A DNA stretch of 49,880 nt from NCBI GenBank assembly GCA_002261195.1, contig MVBO01000108.1, positions 1-49,880 on the forward strand, read 5' to 3'. Position 1 is the stretch's first letter. Each line of letters begins with the position of its first letter. Shown one piece after another: positions 9,509 to 21,700 of the stretch. The notes below the pieces were generated by a model. The model worked only from the letters and a program-made list of their open reading frames with translations. It was not told the DNA's origin and searched no databases. The position numbers and the translations under genes were made by a program. This stretch comes from Bifiguratus adelaidae (taxonomy: Eukaryota > Mucoromycota > Endogonomycetes > Endogonales).

Positions 9509-11627
9509 CTACTTGTAAAAGTCCTTGATGTCCTTTTCGTGGGTTTGTTCAATGCTCTTGCGTTTGAGTTTACCGCTGGTGGTCATATACCCATTGGTCA
9601 TCCAGTCACTGCCTTCCGCGACCACATGTTGAATGGTTTCGGCCTTGGACATGCGATGATGTTTCGCCGTCTGTTGGAGAGAGGCGAGCAATTCCTTGGG
9701 ATCCATGTTTGGATCCTTGGGCTCGACCACGGCCATGATAGAATTCTTCCCATTGTGTGCGACGATGCAAAGGTTCTTGAATTGCGTATTGTCGCGGTAT
9801 TTGGACTCGAGGGATTCCAAGGCAATGTATTCACCGTGGGCTAGCTTGACGAGATTCTTGACTCTGTCAACGATGGAAATGGTGCCATTCTCGTTCAGAC
9901 GGGCAATATCACCGGTCTTGAACCATCGATCCTCGGTCAAGGCTTCAGCGGTAATGTCTGGCTGGTTGTAATAGCCAGTCATGACGGAAGGGCCACGGAT
10001 CCAGAGTTCACCGGTGCGCGTTTCGGGGGAATAGGATGTGTCGGGCACAGACACAAGACGCATGTCAATCGAGGGAGACGGACTGCCCATTGTGCCCAAT
10101 TGCGGGCCCAGCGCCGGGTTGGTAATGGCACCAAGGCCGCCAACTTCGGTAAGACTGGCGACGAGACACAGTGAGCCTTCAGGCGAACGAATCAGGTCTT
10201 CCACTTACCCATATCCTTGCAAGAGCGTGCATAAGGTACTATAGACAAACTTGTGTGTCTCTTCGCTGATCGGAGCAGCTCCCGTCAACCCATACCGCAA
10301 CCGTCCACCGGTTACTTGTTTGACGGAAGAGAACACAAGTCGATCCAACAAGCGCGAAAACATGCTTTCGCCGCCAAACATGTTCAGCAAGCGCCACTTG
10401 ATGTCGCATGCCGTAGTAAAGACCCATCGAGCTACCGGACCAGCTGCTTCCACCTTGTGCAAAATGCCCTTGCGAATACGTTCCCAAATAGCAGGCACAC
10501 CAGCCATCAAGGTTGGTCTGAGCGCTTGCAAATCACCCTTGCCCTCGCCTTGACCTCCTGGCCCAGAAACATTTTCCATCAACGTTCTTACACGAGCATA
10601 ACCAATGGGTACAGTCTAAGACCAACCGTCAGTATTGTAAGGGCACATGTCATGGGCCGCGTCCGAGCGTTACATACCATAAATACCATGGTAAACTCCA
10701 CCATAAACTCCAACACATGCGCCTGAGGCAAATAACCTACATAGATATCACCGAAACCATGTCCAATGAAATCAGAAATGAGCATTTCGGCACTCGACAC
10801 CACACTGATGATCGATCCTTGGGTTAATTGAGCACCTTTAGGTGTACCCGTAGACCCAGAGGTATACATGATCATGGCCACATCATCCGATTGGGCCTTG
10901 ACAGGTGTACTGGGTTGGTTCTTGGACTCTTTGAGCGTATCGATATGCACCAGTTCCGCCCCCTCAAACTGTTCTACCACTCCCTTTGCTTCACACGGCA
11001 CACCAGAATAGACCACGGCCTTGACGGTTCCCTTGTATTGCTTACACATGTCCTTGACTTTATCCAACAGCGTGATATCGGTGTAAATGACCTTGGCCTG
11101 TGTCTCATTGAGGGTATGCAACACAGCCTCGGTCGGCATGGAATCGTAGGCTGTGGCAACGGTGATACCGCTTGACATGGCCGAAATAGCAAACAGCATC
11201 CAATCCATACTCGTTTTCGCAAACAAGAGAGCTTTATCCGCAGATCCAAGCCATGATTGCAGTTGATAGGCAATGCCATCTGTGTATTGCTTAGCCTCGG
11301 CGTAATTGATCCATCTGTAGTCGCTCAATTCGTATTTACTCCACGTTTTGCCCTCATGGTTGATATCATGGATCTAGAGACGCGTCAACACCATCCTTCT
11401 ACTCGCGTTACATCGCTTACGTTGCGAATAGTGCGATATCCAAAGACTCGTCGCTGCGGATACTTTTCAGTCACATAGTCCCAAATGGCGCCAATGGTGC
11501 GCTCATTCTTCTCCAAGCGCGGAAACAGAGGACTATCTACCAGTCCATCGCGTGCAATAGTGTTGCGAAAGACAAAAGGGTCCTTGTCTACGAGGATAGA
11601 GCACGAAGAAGAAGAAGAAAGAGCCAT
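9509..11627 (-). CDS. Long-chain acyl-CoA synthetase (ACSL/FAA family)
   Basis: Activates fatty acids to acyl-CoA using ATP for lipid synthesis or beta-oxidation, at ER, lipid droplet or peroxisome membranes. Start MALSSSSSCSILVDK at 11627. The AMP-binding signature is IMYTSGSTGTPKGAQLTQGS, then IYVGYLPQAHVLE, RPTLMAGVPAIWERI, LRYGLTGAAPISEE, QGYGLTEVGGLGAI, TGELWIRGPSVMTGYY, WFKTGDIARLNENG (the ATP-binding Asp) and IVDRVKNLVKLAHGEYIALE, with Lys near the C-terminus (TTSGKLKRKSIE). The QGYGLTE block is only read if a 54-nt intron (10208-10155) is removed; reading straight on meets a stop. It ends IKDFYK with no evident peroxisomal signal and no N-terminal membrane anchor. Its 5' spacer to the upstream gene is only 42 bp. 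Confidence 0.93.
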
Positions 11628-11651
11628 CCAATGTCAAAGTCAACGTCTTGT

Positions 11652-11661
11652 CCTTTTATGG
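11652..11661 (-). promoter_or_regulatory. CCATAAAAGG element upstream of acyl-CoA synthetase
   Basis: On the minus strand the site reads CCATAAAAGGACAAGACGTT, 25-34 bp before the ATG. It is wholly inside the 42-bp gap to the preceding gene, 8 bp from that gene's stop codon. An ACGT-core site (CAACGTC on plus, 11641-11647) is 4 bp away. Confidence 0.6.
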
Positions 11662-11669
11662 AATGCTGT

Positions 11670-13753
11670 TTAGGGTCGGTGAATGGTCCACCGATGCTTC
11701 AAGCGCGTCTTTACAGGCGTTGCATTCCATTCCTCCTCTTCAAGACTATTTCTTCGTCTTAACCCGCGACCATATTGCACCGGTAATGATGGATGTGGCA
11801 TGGAATAACGTGGGATAGATTGGAATTTGGTGAGCTGGTCCTGGAAGCGTAGTTCTCTCAATTGCTCCACGACAGCTTCCACGCGATCTATAGGAAGCGT
11901 CAGTGTGGCTCGCCAGTCGTACCATTGGGCTATGAATTTGGTACGACCGAAGTAGACGCCACCGGTACCAATGGGTAGGGCAAGCGCCAATCGTATCCAT
12001 TCGCGCGACAGATAGATTTCCTTAAGTCGACGTGAATGTAATTGATGGTGGAGCGTATGAATGGCTTGGTGAAAAGCTGTGAATGGGTGAAGCGGAGAAT
12101 TTGTCCGCTTCATGACGGGTCGAGAGGTAAAGGGCTCTGGACGCGGCGGAGGAGAAGGGCTGGAGATGGGTTTAGATGCAAGAGGCCGTGAGGGTATCCG
12201 AGGAGGAGGAGGTGGCGGAGGAGTCGTAGAGGGTGATTGGATAGAGGGGCTTAGCATAGGTTGGGGTGGTGGTGACAACTCCTTCGGTACCTCGTCAACG
12301 ACTTCTCGAGGTGATTCCGGAAGCGGTATTGAGAGTGCCTCAGGTGGTATCGATGGGATGGCTAAAAGAGATGGAGCTGCGGGCAGTTGTTGCTCTTTTG
12401 GACAGGTCAAGGTGACTGAGAACGAGGCAAGAGACAGAGTTGAGGGAGCAGCAGCCGAAGCGTCTGCAACAGTTATGTCCCCATGATCCTCTGGATCGAG
12501 GTAATCGTCCCTGTCGTCGCCGTCGGGTAACGGAAGCAAGAGCGCTTCGGCAGGAATCGCTGACTCGATGTCTGAAAGGGTTGTCGAGGCATCCGAAACT
12601 TGATCTAAGGCTGGTTCTGAAGGAGCTAGAGGTGACATGGGTGATGGCAATGTATCAACGTGCAACTCGCTTGGTAAAGACGAGCTGTTGCTCTTCACCG
12701 ACAGCGCAGATGCATGGTCTGCATCGACGACAAGAGGTATATGAACAGCACTGGTACTGTGTACGTCACGAGTTGACTCTGATACATCAAGATCCGTGTC
12801 ATTGTCAGATGATGAATCGTTAGGTAATGGAATTAGATGAGCGTCGTGAGATATCGCTTCATGGATAGTTAGATAGGTGGTCTGTACAGGAATAGCGTTA
12901 TTGAGAGCGTCAGTCGGTGTATCGAGTTGCTCGACGTTGTCATCCAGACTAACGTATGATGAGGCATCCGAATCGCATGTGCAGTGCACCGTTGATGTCT
13001 CTGATACATCTTTGGGTAGCATCATGTCTTGATCCTTTTCTGCCGCCGGTGTGAGGTTTGCGTCGGTCGATTCGATTTCTTCCTCTACACCTGGATCAGC
13101 ATCCTCGCCTGTAGACATCTAGACCTACCTTGATTAACCTCTTTGACATGTTTCAGATTCATCAAGGATGTCGCAACGCTTTCTGTTGGACTAGCATTGA
13201 TCTCAACGTCTCTTTCGACTTCTGATTCTGACAAGACAGACACAAGAAGCGCCGAGGAATACGACGACGTGAGAGAAGGAGGATAGTTTGTGGGTCGGTC
13301 TCCTACGTTCAGTATCAAGGGTATGTCTAGCGAAGGGGACGATACGACATGGTTGCTGTTCCCGCTTTCCACCTCCACATACGATACCGTTGAGGGTGTT
13401 CCTCTTGGACTTGCCTCTGCTGAGCTTGTGGGTGAGATAGGAATGTCATAGGTTGTATTCGTGTCAAGATCCTTGATGGTGATGGTGTTCCGTTTCCGTC
13501 GCTCAGAGAACGTAGACGGTGTTTTCGGAGTTGCAAGTGGAGATGAAGCTGTGGTATCCGTGGAGGTGGTGTCGGCAAAGGTCATACTTGTGTTTATACT
13601 GCTGACAGAGCTACTTTGACGCTGCCGCGCTCGCCGATAGTCACTGGGGCGAATGGTGCGCCGACTGTCAGACCGTGCGAGGTCCCAGGACGTCGTAGAC
13701 GGTGCAGCAGCACCCTCCGTGGAAGTAAAGAGTGTGGACAAGTAGTTATACAT
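11670..13753 (-). CDS. Unrecognised, largely disordered protein with proline-rich segment
   Basis: I do not recognise this gene. Two long frames join by a short intron around 13130 (a 38- or 44-nt GT-AG choice, both in frame). The start MYNYLSTLFTS at 13753 is chosen because no upstream ATG remains before the NUDT12 stop 24 bp away. The first roughly 500 residues are Ser/Thr/Asp/Glu-rich and low complexity, with LPxPDxDD-like repeats (HLIPLPNDSSSDND, LLLPLPDGDDRDD, LSIPLPE) and a PPPPPPPRIPSR run that could bind SH3 or profilin-type partners. The last roughly 150 residues are different: more ordered and basic, including HPFTAFHQAIHTLHHQLHSR, KEIYLSREWIRLALALP, FGRTKFIAQWYDWRATLT and DRVEAVVEQLRELRF. 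This C-terminal block is the best probe for homologs. Confidence 0.7.
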
Positions 13754-13777
13754 GGTCCATAGATACAAGCAAAAGCC

Positions 13778-15449
13778 TCAAATTCTAGAGTAGCGTTCTA
13801 AAGCCCACGTTTTGATCAATTGGTGTGCAATGGCGGTTTCTGGAGGGATCCATAGAGGGGCATCTGGTTTGCGCTGCAACGCGTCAAGAATATCTTGTCT
13901 TGTGAACCACACGGCAGCTAAAGAGAGCGCATGTTATGGGACATATGTGGATGGATAAGGGACTTGCCTTCTAATTCCTTGTCTTCCAATTTGATGTCGG
14001 TCGTGGAAGCTTCCGCAAGACATCCCATCATGAGCGAGTTGGGGAACGGCTGTGAACATGGGTGAGATGGGGATAAGAGCAACGGTAGACAACACCTACC
14101 CATGGTTGACTGCTGTGATACTTGACGCCATCGACGACGACACCTGATTCTTCCCGCACTTCACGTCTCACCGCTTCTTCCAAAGATTCTCCGGCTTCAA
14201 TGAAACCTGCCAGACAGGAGTACATGCCCTTGGGCCATGACTTTTGTCGTCCCAGCAGGATTTTGTCTTCTGTCGGATGCAACACCGCAACAATGATGAC
14301 AGGATCTAAAGATAGACGATGCGTCAGCGGCAACGGCCCGAAAGGGGTATTGTACGAAACCATACCTGTTCTGGGGTAGGAAAAGTTGTGAACGCCTTGG
14401 GATGAGATACATGGAGGTCGCGGATCGTTGGATTGAAGATCTTGAACGTCTTGAGGCGGACACGTGCGTTTATAGCCGGCATCAGCACTCACAGTTCGCC
14501 GACCGCAGGCAGGACAATATTGGTTCCGCATGTTCCAATCAATCATTGCCCTAGCTTGTGCGAGAATCGCGGCGTCTGGAGGATCCATGGCCATCGCTAG
14601 GGGCCGCATTTCTCCAAATTCAAAGGATCGCTCAAAAAGACCTGGATCGATTTGGTCAGTCAAGCAATCTAGGTAGCATATCCAATCTCCCAATGCTACT
14701 TACTTTTAAGCCATTGCTCATAAGGTGCCTGTAGATTGCCGCGAGGTGTCACATCTACAGCAAAGTAGGGTACGGCTTCACTTGCTTGTTCATTGCCTTC
14801 GTTCATACCCAAGAAAATAACGAATGGCTCTTCCTCATGGAGATTGTAGTGCGGCAAGACATCTCCTTTGGTGTAAGGATTTTCAATCACATCAGCAATG
14901 TCGTTATAGCTGAGCCAGGCAACTTGCGGTGGCTTTGTGTCCTTGACGATCAATGGATTGTTCTTGTTAAGTAGCACAAAGCGTGCTTTGGCCGATGTAA
15001 ATGCATTGGACAAGAAGGACGGATCGTTTCGCACCCAGCCGAATCTGATCACTCATAAGCTCTGAGTATCGATCGAGGCCATCGCTACCGCCCGATGTCA
15101 CTCACCTGTTCAATGGACTGCCAGCAAAGTGGTTATTGTGCACAGGGAAGAGTTGTTTTTGTTCGTTCGCGGACCCACTCCTCTCGACGTCTCCTCCACC
15201 CAACACCCGGGCCACGTCTTCATGTCCCCAGAATGCGGCTACCTGTCCTGCCGTCTTTCCTTCCGAGTTGAGCGTATTCGTCGGGACCTTTTGCTCGAGA
15301 AGATACTTGACCGCGTCCTTTTGTCCATACCGAGCCGCAAAGTGAAGCGGTGTCCAACCTCTCTCATTCTGCGCAACGAGGTCTGTATGCGTCTTGAGTG
15401 CAGCGACATCACCACCTGCGGCAGCTTCTAGTGCGCTCTTGTGATTCAT
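13778..15449 (-). CDS. Peroxisomal-type NADH pyrophosphatase (NUDT12/NPY1-like) with ankyrin repeats
   Basis: Hydrolyses NADH (and NAD-type caps) to NMNH and AMP. Start MNHKSALEAAAGGDVAALK at 15449 (the frame extends upstream only through a TTG). Residues about 1-90 are ankyrin repeats (RGWTPLHFAARYGQKDAVKY; GKTAGQVAAFWGHEDVARVL), as in animal NUDT12. The middle is the NADH-pyrophosphatase N-terminal domain, then a zinc ribbon (YCPACGRRT ... RTCPP ... PPC). The complete Nudix box GFIEAGESLEEAVRREVREE, followed by SGV, matches GX5EX7REUXEEXGU. The family signature SQPWPFPNS is split by an intron near 14090. The protein ends ERYSRI at 13778; SRI is a weak variant of the PTS1 peroxisome signal. 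The stop lies only 24 bp before the next gene's ATG on the same strand. Confidence 0.93.
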
Positions 15450-15712
15450 GACGCGATTCAACCTTCGTACTGCGCGCCGAATAGTGACAAGGAGGAAGCA
15501 AGAGAGAGAGAGAGACGGAACAGAGCAAATTACCGTCCTTATCTATAAAGGCTTTAAGCAGTAGGGTGAATAAAGAGAGCCATACAGTGCTTCAATGGCT
15601 CCTGACAGGTAGATAACAGTATCCTATAGAATAGAGTTGCCCTCAAGGGTAGACAAAGATCAATTGAAAGCCGCTAACGAGTCCATTGGGCTGATATTAC
15701 TATGCTACAAGT
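15450..15712 (-). promoter_or_regulatory. NUDT12 5' region with GA/CT repeat
   Basis: 263 bp between the VPS13 stop and the NUDT12 ATG. It holds a (GA)7-type microsatellite at 15501-15515 (CT on the sense strand) about 55 bp before the ATG. Slightly further upstream is CCTTATCTATAAAGG, which resembles an interrupted CArG or TATA site. No gene is seen. Confidence 0.5.
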
Positions 15713-18700
15713 TTACGCAACTGCCAGTTGGTTGGCCATGGGCCGGATCAACTGCTCAAAGTTACGTCGAATCCATGCAGCAGTTTCGCGATCCATCATG
15801 ATGAGCTTTTCTCGGGATAATTGTCCATCGTGTCGAGTCAGTAGAATGATTCCCTTGTCCACGAGCTCCATATCTTCCAGGATGTGAAGGGGAAGCTCAT
15901 AGTCGACTACGAGGTTTTTGGTACGGATAATGAGAAGTCGGGTGGTGGAAAGCATGAGGATGAGTTCTTCTTTGATGTCGCGGCTATGAATCGGGACACC
16001 TGCTGCGGTATAGCCATCAATGATGCAATGACAGGCGTATGTCTCATAAAAGTATTTCCCTCGCGATGCATGTCGAAGCCAGTATTGACCTAGCGCCTCA
16101 CGCTGACTATAGGGTCGCAAGATGCCATCTGGGCTAATGTATCTTGGCAAACGGATGCGATCAATCTCGTTGTCGTCAAAGATGGTTGTCGTGTTCTTGA
16201 TGCCTTCAGTCACATTGTTCGCCATATCAAAGAAACCGACCACAGGTTTGGTAAAAGCACCTACAACTCCTTTCGCTATTCCCTTAAGGAAACCAGCAGC
16301 GCCTTCTTGCTGAGCACCTTCCAAGGGCTGTTTGACTAGACCAGCTACCCCGCTTGCAACGCTTGTACCAAAGGCTCCTGCTCCTTGAGTGACACCGTAG
16401 ATAGCATGTTTCGGCTTGTTTCGGGACATGGTCACCTTGCGTCTTTCCTGAAACCTTTGATCAAAGGTAGCCATGGCCAAACCTTTGCTGATACTTCCCG
16501 TCACTTTGCTAAAACTGTCCGAGATGCCAAAAACAGCGCTCTTGACGAAGCCGCCCACGCCCTAAGGAGCATGCACTTAAATTCCTTTCCGGACGACGGA
16601 AAGCAAAACTTCAACTTACCCTTGCTATACCAATGCCGAGCTGTTGAGGCCTTGGATTCATAATGATACCTTGATATGGCTCATAAAACAGCTCTGCAAC
16701 ACCAGAACTCAAAGTATTGAATAAGCCAACCGGATTGCCAATCACATCGGCAGATCCAAGGATCTTGTGAATTTGGTAAACAAAGGCTTCGCTATAGTGA
16801 CGCATCATTCGCTGTGCTAGGACTGATGCGCTCACTCTTGCATTCTCCATGATGAGAGCATTCAATTTGACCGGTGCGTTGTGGATATTGCCAATAGTCA
16901 TGGTGAACATGTTGAAAAGGAACATGAGCGCTCCAGAGGTATTCGTGCTTGACATCGTCCATTAGATATGCGATGCGATTGTGATCAACAGTCACTCACC
17001 TGTCATCAGCAACGCTGATGTGTTGAGAACGCTCCACAGAGATGTTCAATCGCATAGGTTGAATATGGAAGACCTCAAAGTAGAGTTGAGCTTCACCTTC
17101 TTCGGATTTTGGTTCGGGCATTCCCGAGGGTTTTGTGACGAGTTTACTACGAGCTTGTGAGATGTGCGTCATCCCAACCATGTTCTAAACTTGCTTACCC
17201 CTCTCCTTCTTCTCCTGTCATCAAAGACTTTGTGAATTCAAGCATGGCAAAAATGAAATCTTCGTCAATCTCGATCGACATTTCTTGAAGCAGGAAGGAA
17301 AAGTACTTGACAAACACCACACCATACGCTGAAATATTCAAATGGTAAGTAATGCGGCTAAATAGCAAAAGGCAACATACATTGATCCTTGACGAGATCC
17401 AGCGCCACGTGAATTGTTGGATGTACTTCTTGATGGTCGGTGCTCTTTATGAGCGTTGATGGGTAGAGGAGAATGGGATATGCGGTGCCGTAGAGTTGAT
17501 CATCAATCTGTATGGTCAATGTCAGTTTGAAAGCATTCGGATTGCACTTTAGCCCAGACATACTTGGAGCCAATTCAATTGCAAGCGGATGGATTGATAC
17601 AGGTTGGAATCTTCATACTTGACAGAAAGACCGTCGAGGGTCACATAAGCGAGTTCTTGCAGGTGACGGTTGATAAGCGAAACGCTTATGCCTGCCAAGT
17701 TGACATTGACCGTCATATTCACGGTCGCTTCAACGTCAATAACCTCGAACGCCTCCCCGTGACTTTCTTGCGTTGTGTTGAGAGACGCCATGGACATGGA
17801 GCGCTTTGGACGGAAAACACTTTCTGATTGTTTGTAATTGCTCAATCGAAGTACTTGCGTCGGTCCTTCAGCTACCACGTCAATCGCAAGAATGCCTTGT
17901 CCCACAGGGGTTGGGTATCGGAATGGTATTTGATTGCCAATCTCTTGAATATTGACCTCTCGTCTTCGTCCATTGACCATCAACAATATGCTCTTGTTGG
18001 TCATAGCCGGATAATCCCATGCATATTGCATTCTTCCCGTGTTTGCACGAACTTCGTACACCTCTTCTGACCTTGGGTTTCTGCCATTGTCCTAGTTTTG
18101 CGCCTTCAATGCCTGTTCCCTTGCACATGAAAAACTTACCAATGCTTGACAAAATTGCACATCCACACTCGACTCATTTTCAATCTGGAAAGGCCAGCGA
18201 CCGGTATGCGGATTCAAGACAATGAAGATGGCTGCTTCCTCCAGCAACACCTCTACGCGAACGAGCTGTACTCGCTCCTGGCCTTGTACACGCACATAAG
18301 TTCTACCTACGTCGGTGATCTTGAAAGGCGCAGACCTAACACGCACAGTCAGTATTGGAGGCGATGCATGACGACAGCAAATGCCGTACCATTCGTTGGA
18401 TGCTGCAAATTTCATTGCAACAGTTGGATCTTCGCCGCGTGCAAGAGTCCGAAGAGGCTCGCGCGATCGCGGAGCTATAGTCAAGAGACTGTGGCCTGCT
18501 GTATCTTTTACATTGACCTCGTCGGACAAATTGTTTTTAACAATGTATCGCGGCGTCAAATAAATCACTTTGACCTTCTTATACTGGATCAAACGACGTT
18601 AGTGCCTTCTTGACCTTGAAATTGCGGTCAAACCTACTTTGCCCGTGCCTTCGGTGACCGTCATGCCAAGACACACATCACTTTCCGTCTGCCCGTGCAT

Positions 18701-21700
18701 GGGAAGCTTCACTTCTTGATAGCTACCTATTGCTTCGAAACTCAAGGGCTAAGGGTGAGAGTGAGCTTTTACTGCAGCTCTCTTCGAACAACCCACCTCA
18801 CTCCAATCTGAGTCTGTCGTTCTCATTATGGCCCTGTTGTGAGAATCTTCAGTACGATAGGAGAACAACATGGGTGTCTCCTAGATATGTGAATAAGCAG
18901 GCAGCCAATCGCTCAAAGGACGCAAATACATACCGGATGCTCCGCATGATTGCAATCTACCATGGGCAATCCATTAATCAGGTCAAGCAAGAGACGAGAA
19001 CGGCACAAAGACTCACCATAGACTAGACCAGGCTGAGATCGAGCTGTGGATATCCTCGGTTTGACTTCAATGGGATGATTCAGCTTGCTCACAATGACAT
19101 AGGGACAATACACAGAATATTGGATGGCCGAGCCGGTTTCTGGAGTTTCCCTGTGAAACACATCATTAGAACCCCGACTTTCACCGTCCGTGAATCCACC
19201 TTACTTTCTATGGACAATGAGGTATAATCGAGGTAAGCCATGTTCGCTCAAAACCAGAGTGTCATCGTGCGTCGAATTTGGATCTCTGCCTGAAGATAAT
19301 ATGACGGGTTCGCTCGTCTCCAATGCTGCCCGACGATTAATTAAGCGTCTCCAAATGCCATCCTATCGAACCTACATGTGTCTGGAAGTTCGACGCTCAA
19401 GAGTACCACATTGCTGTGTGACGCGCGATAGATTGGCTTTGTTGAACCTGATGCCACTTCGAAATTGCCAGTGTACCCGCTGTCTTTGTCAGTAATGGAA
19501 AAATTCATTCGGTACGGCAACAAGTTTTCAATGGTGATGGGGGCGGTGAACTTCACGGTCATCAGGGGATACACTCTGATTTGCGATGTCAGGAACAGAC
19601 ACTTCTGCCATTTTGCATTTCCTACCTTGTCAGCGGATTCTTTCTGTCATATGTACCAAACGCGCAAAGTCGGAACGGTGCTTGACTACCATCATTTGGC
19701 GGACAAACCACCATACCTTCTCCGTTCCCTTGTACAATATCTGTCCAGAACAGTTGCTTGCACCATGCAAAATCTCCCCCTAGGGTTGCGATGAAACCAT
19801 TTTCTTGTCAAAGGTGTATCATCTCACCTTGTGGACGCACACAAACGCCGCCATCAAAGGCAAATTCGATCGGTACAGCGTAGGTATCTCCGGGGTCTTG
19901 GAATGCCTTGTTTTAGCCGGAATAAAAACGAACGGAATGCATGCAAAACTTACTCAGAACCCCATTTCGGCCACGATCCTTCCCATCACCATCCAAAAGA
20001 CCAATCTCAAGCCTGTCTTCGGTATCGTTCTTGAACAGAAGACCAGATCGAAATGTGACTACCTTCACCTCATCCTCGATAGTGATGTCGACAAGGAAGC
20101 GATGCAGTACACCATCAATCTTGGGCTCGAGAGGGAGAGCCTGAATACCAGCTTTATCCACCTGGATTGATTGGATTCGCTGCCAAAGCGACCCTTCAAA
20201 CTCCACGCCGAGTGCTAGTGGCTGGTTACTATCCGCCTGAATTGCGCCTGCCTGTCAGCGTGATGCGTCAAGATTCGACCGAGATACCACTCTCACCTCT
20301 CGACGGGCTCGCCAGTCCTCAAAGTCCCAGGCTATTTCTTGTCCATCCTCAACAGTATACACCTCGGAATTCGCCTTGGCGCCTTTGGCTTTCCAAATGT
20401 GGATGGAATGGCCAGATCGATTGCGAATAATATAAAGAGACCTTGCGGTGTTGGTGCGAGACTTTTCGCCTTGCAATTGTGCATTGAGCTGTCCGAGCTT
20501 TGCCGTGAGCATTTTGGCAAAGACGTACGTGAAGTTGATTTCCAATCGCTTGCGAGAATTTACGTCGATGGTCAAGCCTGTGGAGTTTGAGCTTTGGGAT
20601 ACTTTTAAATGCAGATCCCATGGTTCGACGAATGGTTCCCAATGCGATGTGGCCTTGTTGAAGAAATTCACGTAAAATTTCAAAGCAGTGTCTACCGACA
20701 AGGAAGTTGACCAATCAGACACATTCACTGCAAAGGGAACAAAGTTTGCATCCACGACAGGCATCTCATACTTGTCGTCAATCAGAAGGATTCGTATGCC
20801 TTCAATGTGGGCGTGCAGCTTCTCCCGTGACATGACGACAAAGGGTTTGATATCTTGCTTGGAGGTCGTTTTCGACGTCAAAGCCGCCGATTGTGGTTCT
20901 CGGGGTGACGGAGCCGACAATTGCGAAGTGTCTGTTGTCGTATCCACCGATGTTGAGAGCGCCTGTGCCTTATTGACAATGTCCATGATGAGTACAATAT
21001 CTCTGATAGAGACACGGAACACCAGGGATTGTACATCAATGGATATGTTGGTGATCTGCTTTCCGGGAGTGGAAGATTGACTGTCCATACTCATGGTAAT
21101 ATCGAAAGGCTCGATAATTCTGGCCGCTGTTTTGTCTATGTCATTGATCCGACAGAGCATCATTCCCACTTTTGCCACCGCTAACGCCATGATGCGTTGC
21201 TGTGAAAGCATGATTTGATCCATACTGAGCACAAAAGCATCGGAATTGGCGTCTGCGGGATTGGCGAGCAAGATGACTTGCGTGTCGACGACATTGAAGC
21301 GGAAAGCGAAGTCAGTTTTCGGTCCTTGCTGCTCCTTCTTCTCCTCAATTGGTGCGATGGCATTGGAACGTTTCGTGGTGATGGTGGTGGCTTTGTGCGT
21401 AGTCGTGTGTGTCCTGACCTGATCTGCATATTGAGCCGCATCCGAGGTCACTGGGCTATTGAATGGTGCCATGAAGAAATTGACGAGCTTGAAGATGTAA
21501 TCCAAGGAGAAGATGATCTTGGGGCTGTCAACCGTGGCAATGGCTACCATGTCGACATCCGGTCGCGGTGGCTCCATTTTCAACTCGAATTGGAATTGAG
21601 GCTCGGAATGACTTCTACCAGGCAGTATCTGACGGAACTGCGTGTCCACATCGCTGCGACTGTCTGTCAGGATCAAGGCATCCACGAGTACTTCCAGTTG

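Noticed and set aside
10155-10208. Apparent stop codon and frame problem in the acyl-CoA synthetase after QGYG
   Set aside because: Removing a 54-nt GT-AG intron restores QGYGLTEVGGLGAI, the expected family motif, so the gene is intact.
12180-12240. GGA/GGC-rich tract as a possible G-quadruplex or simple-repeat element
   Set aside because: It is the antisense of the proline run in the disordered protein; codon composition explains it.
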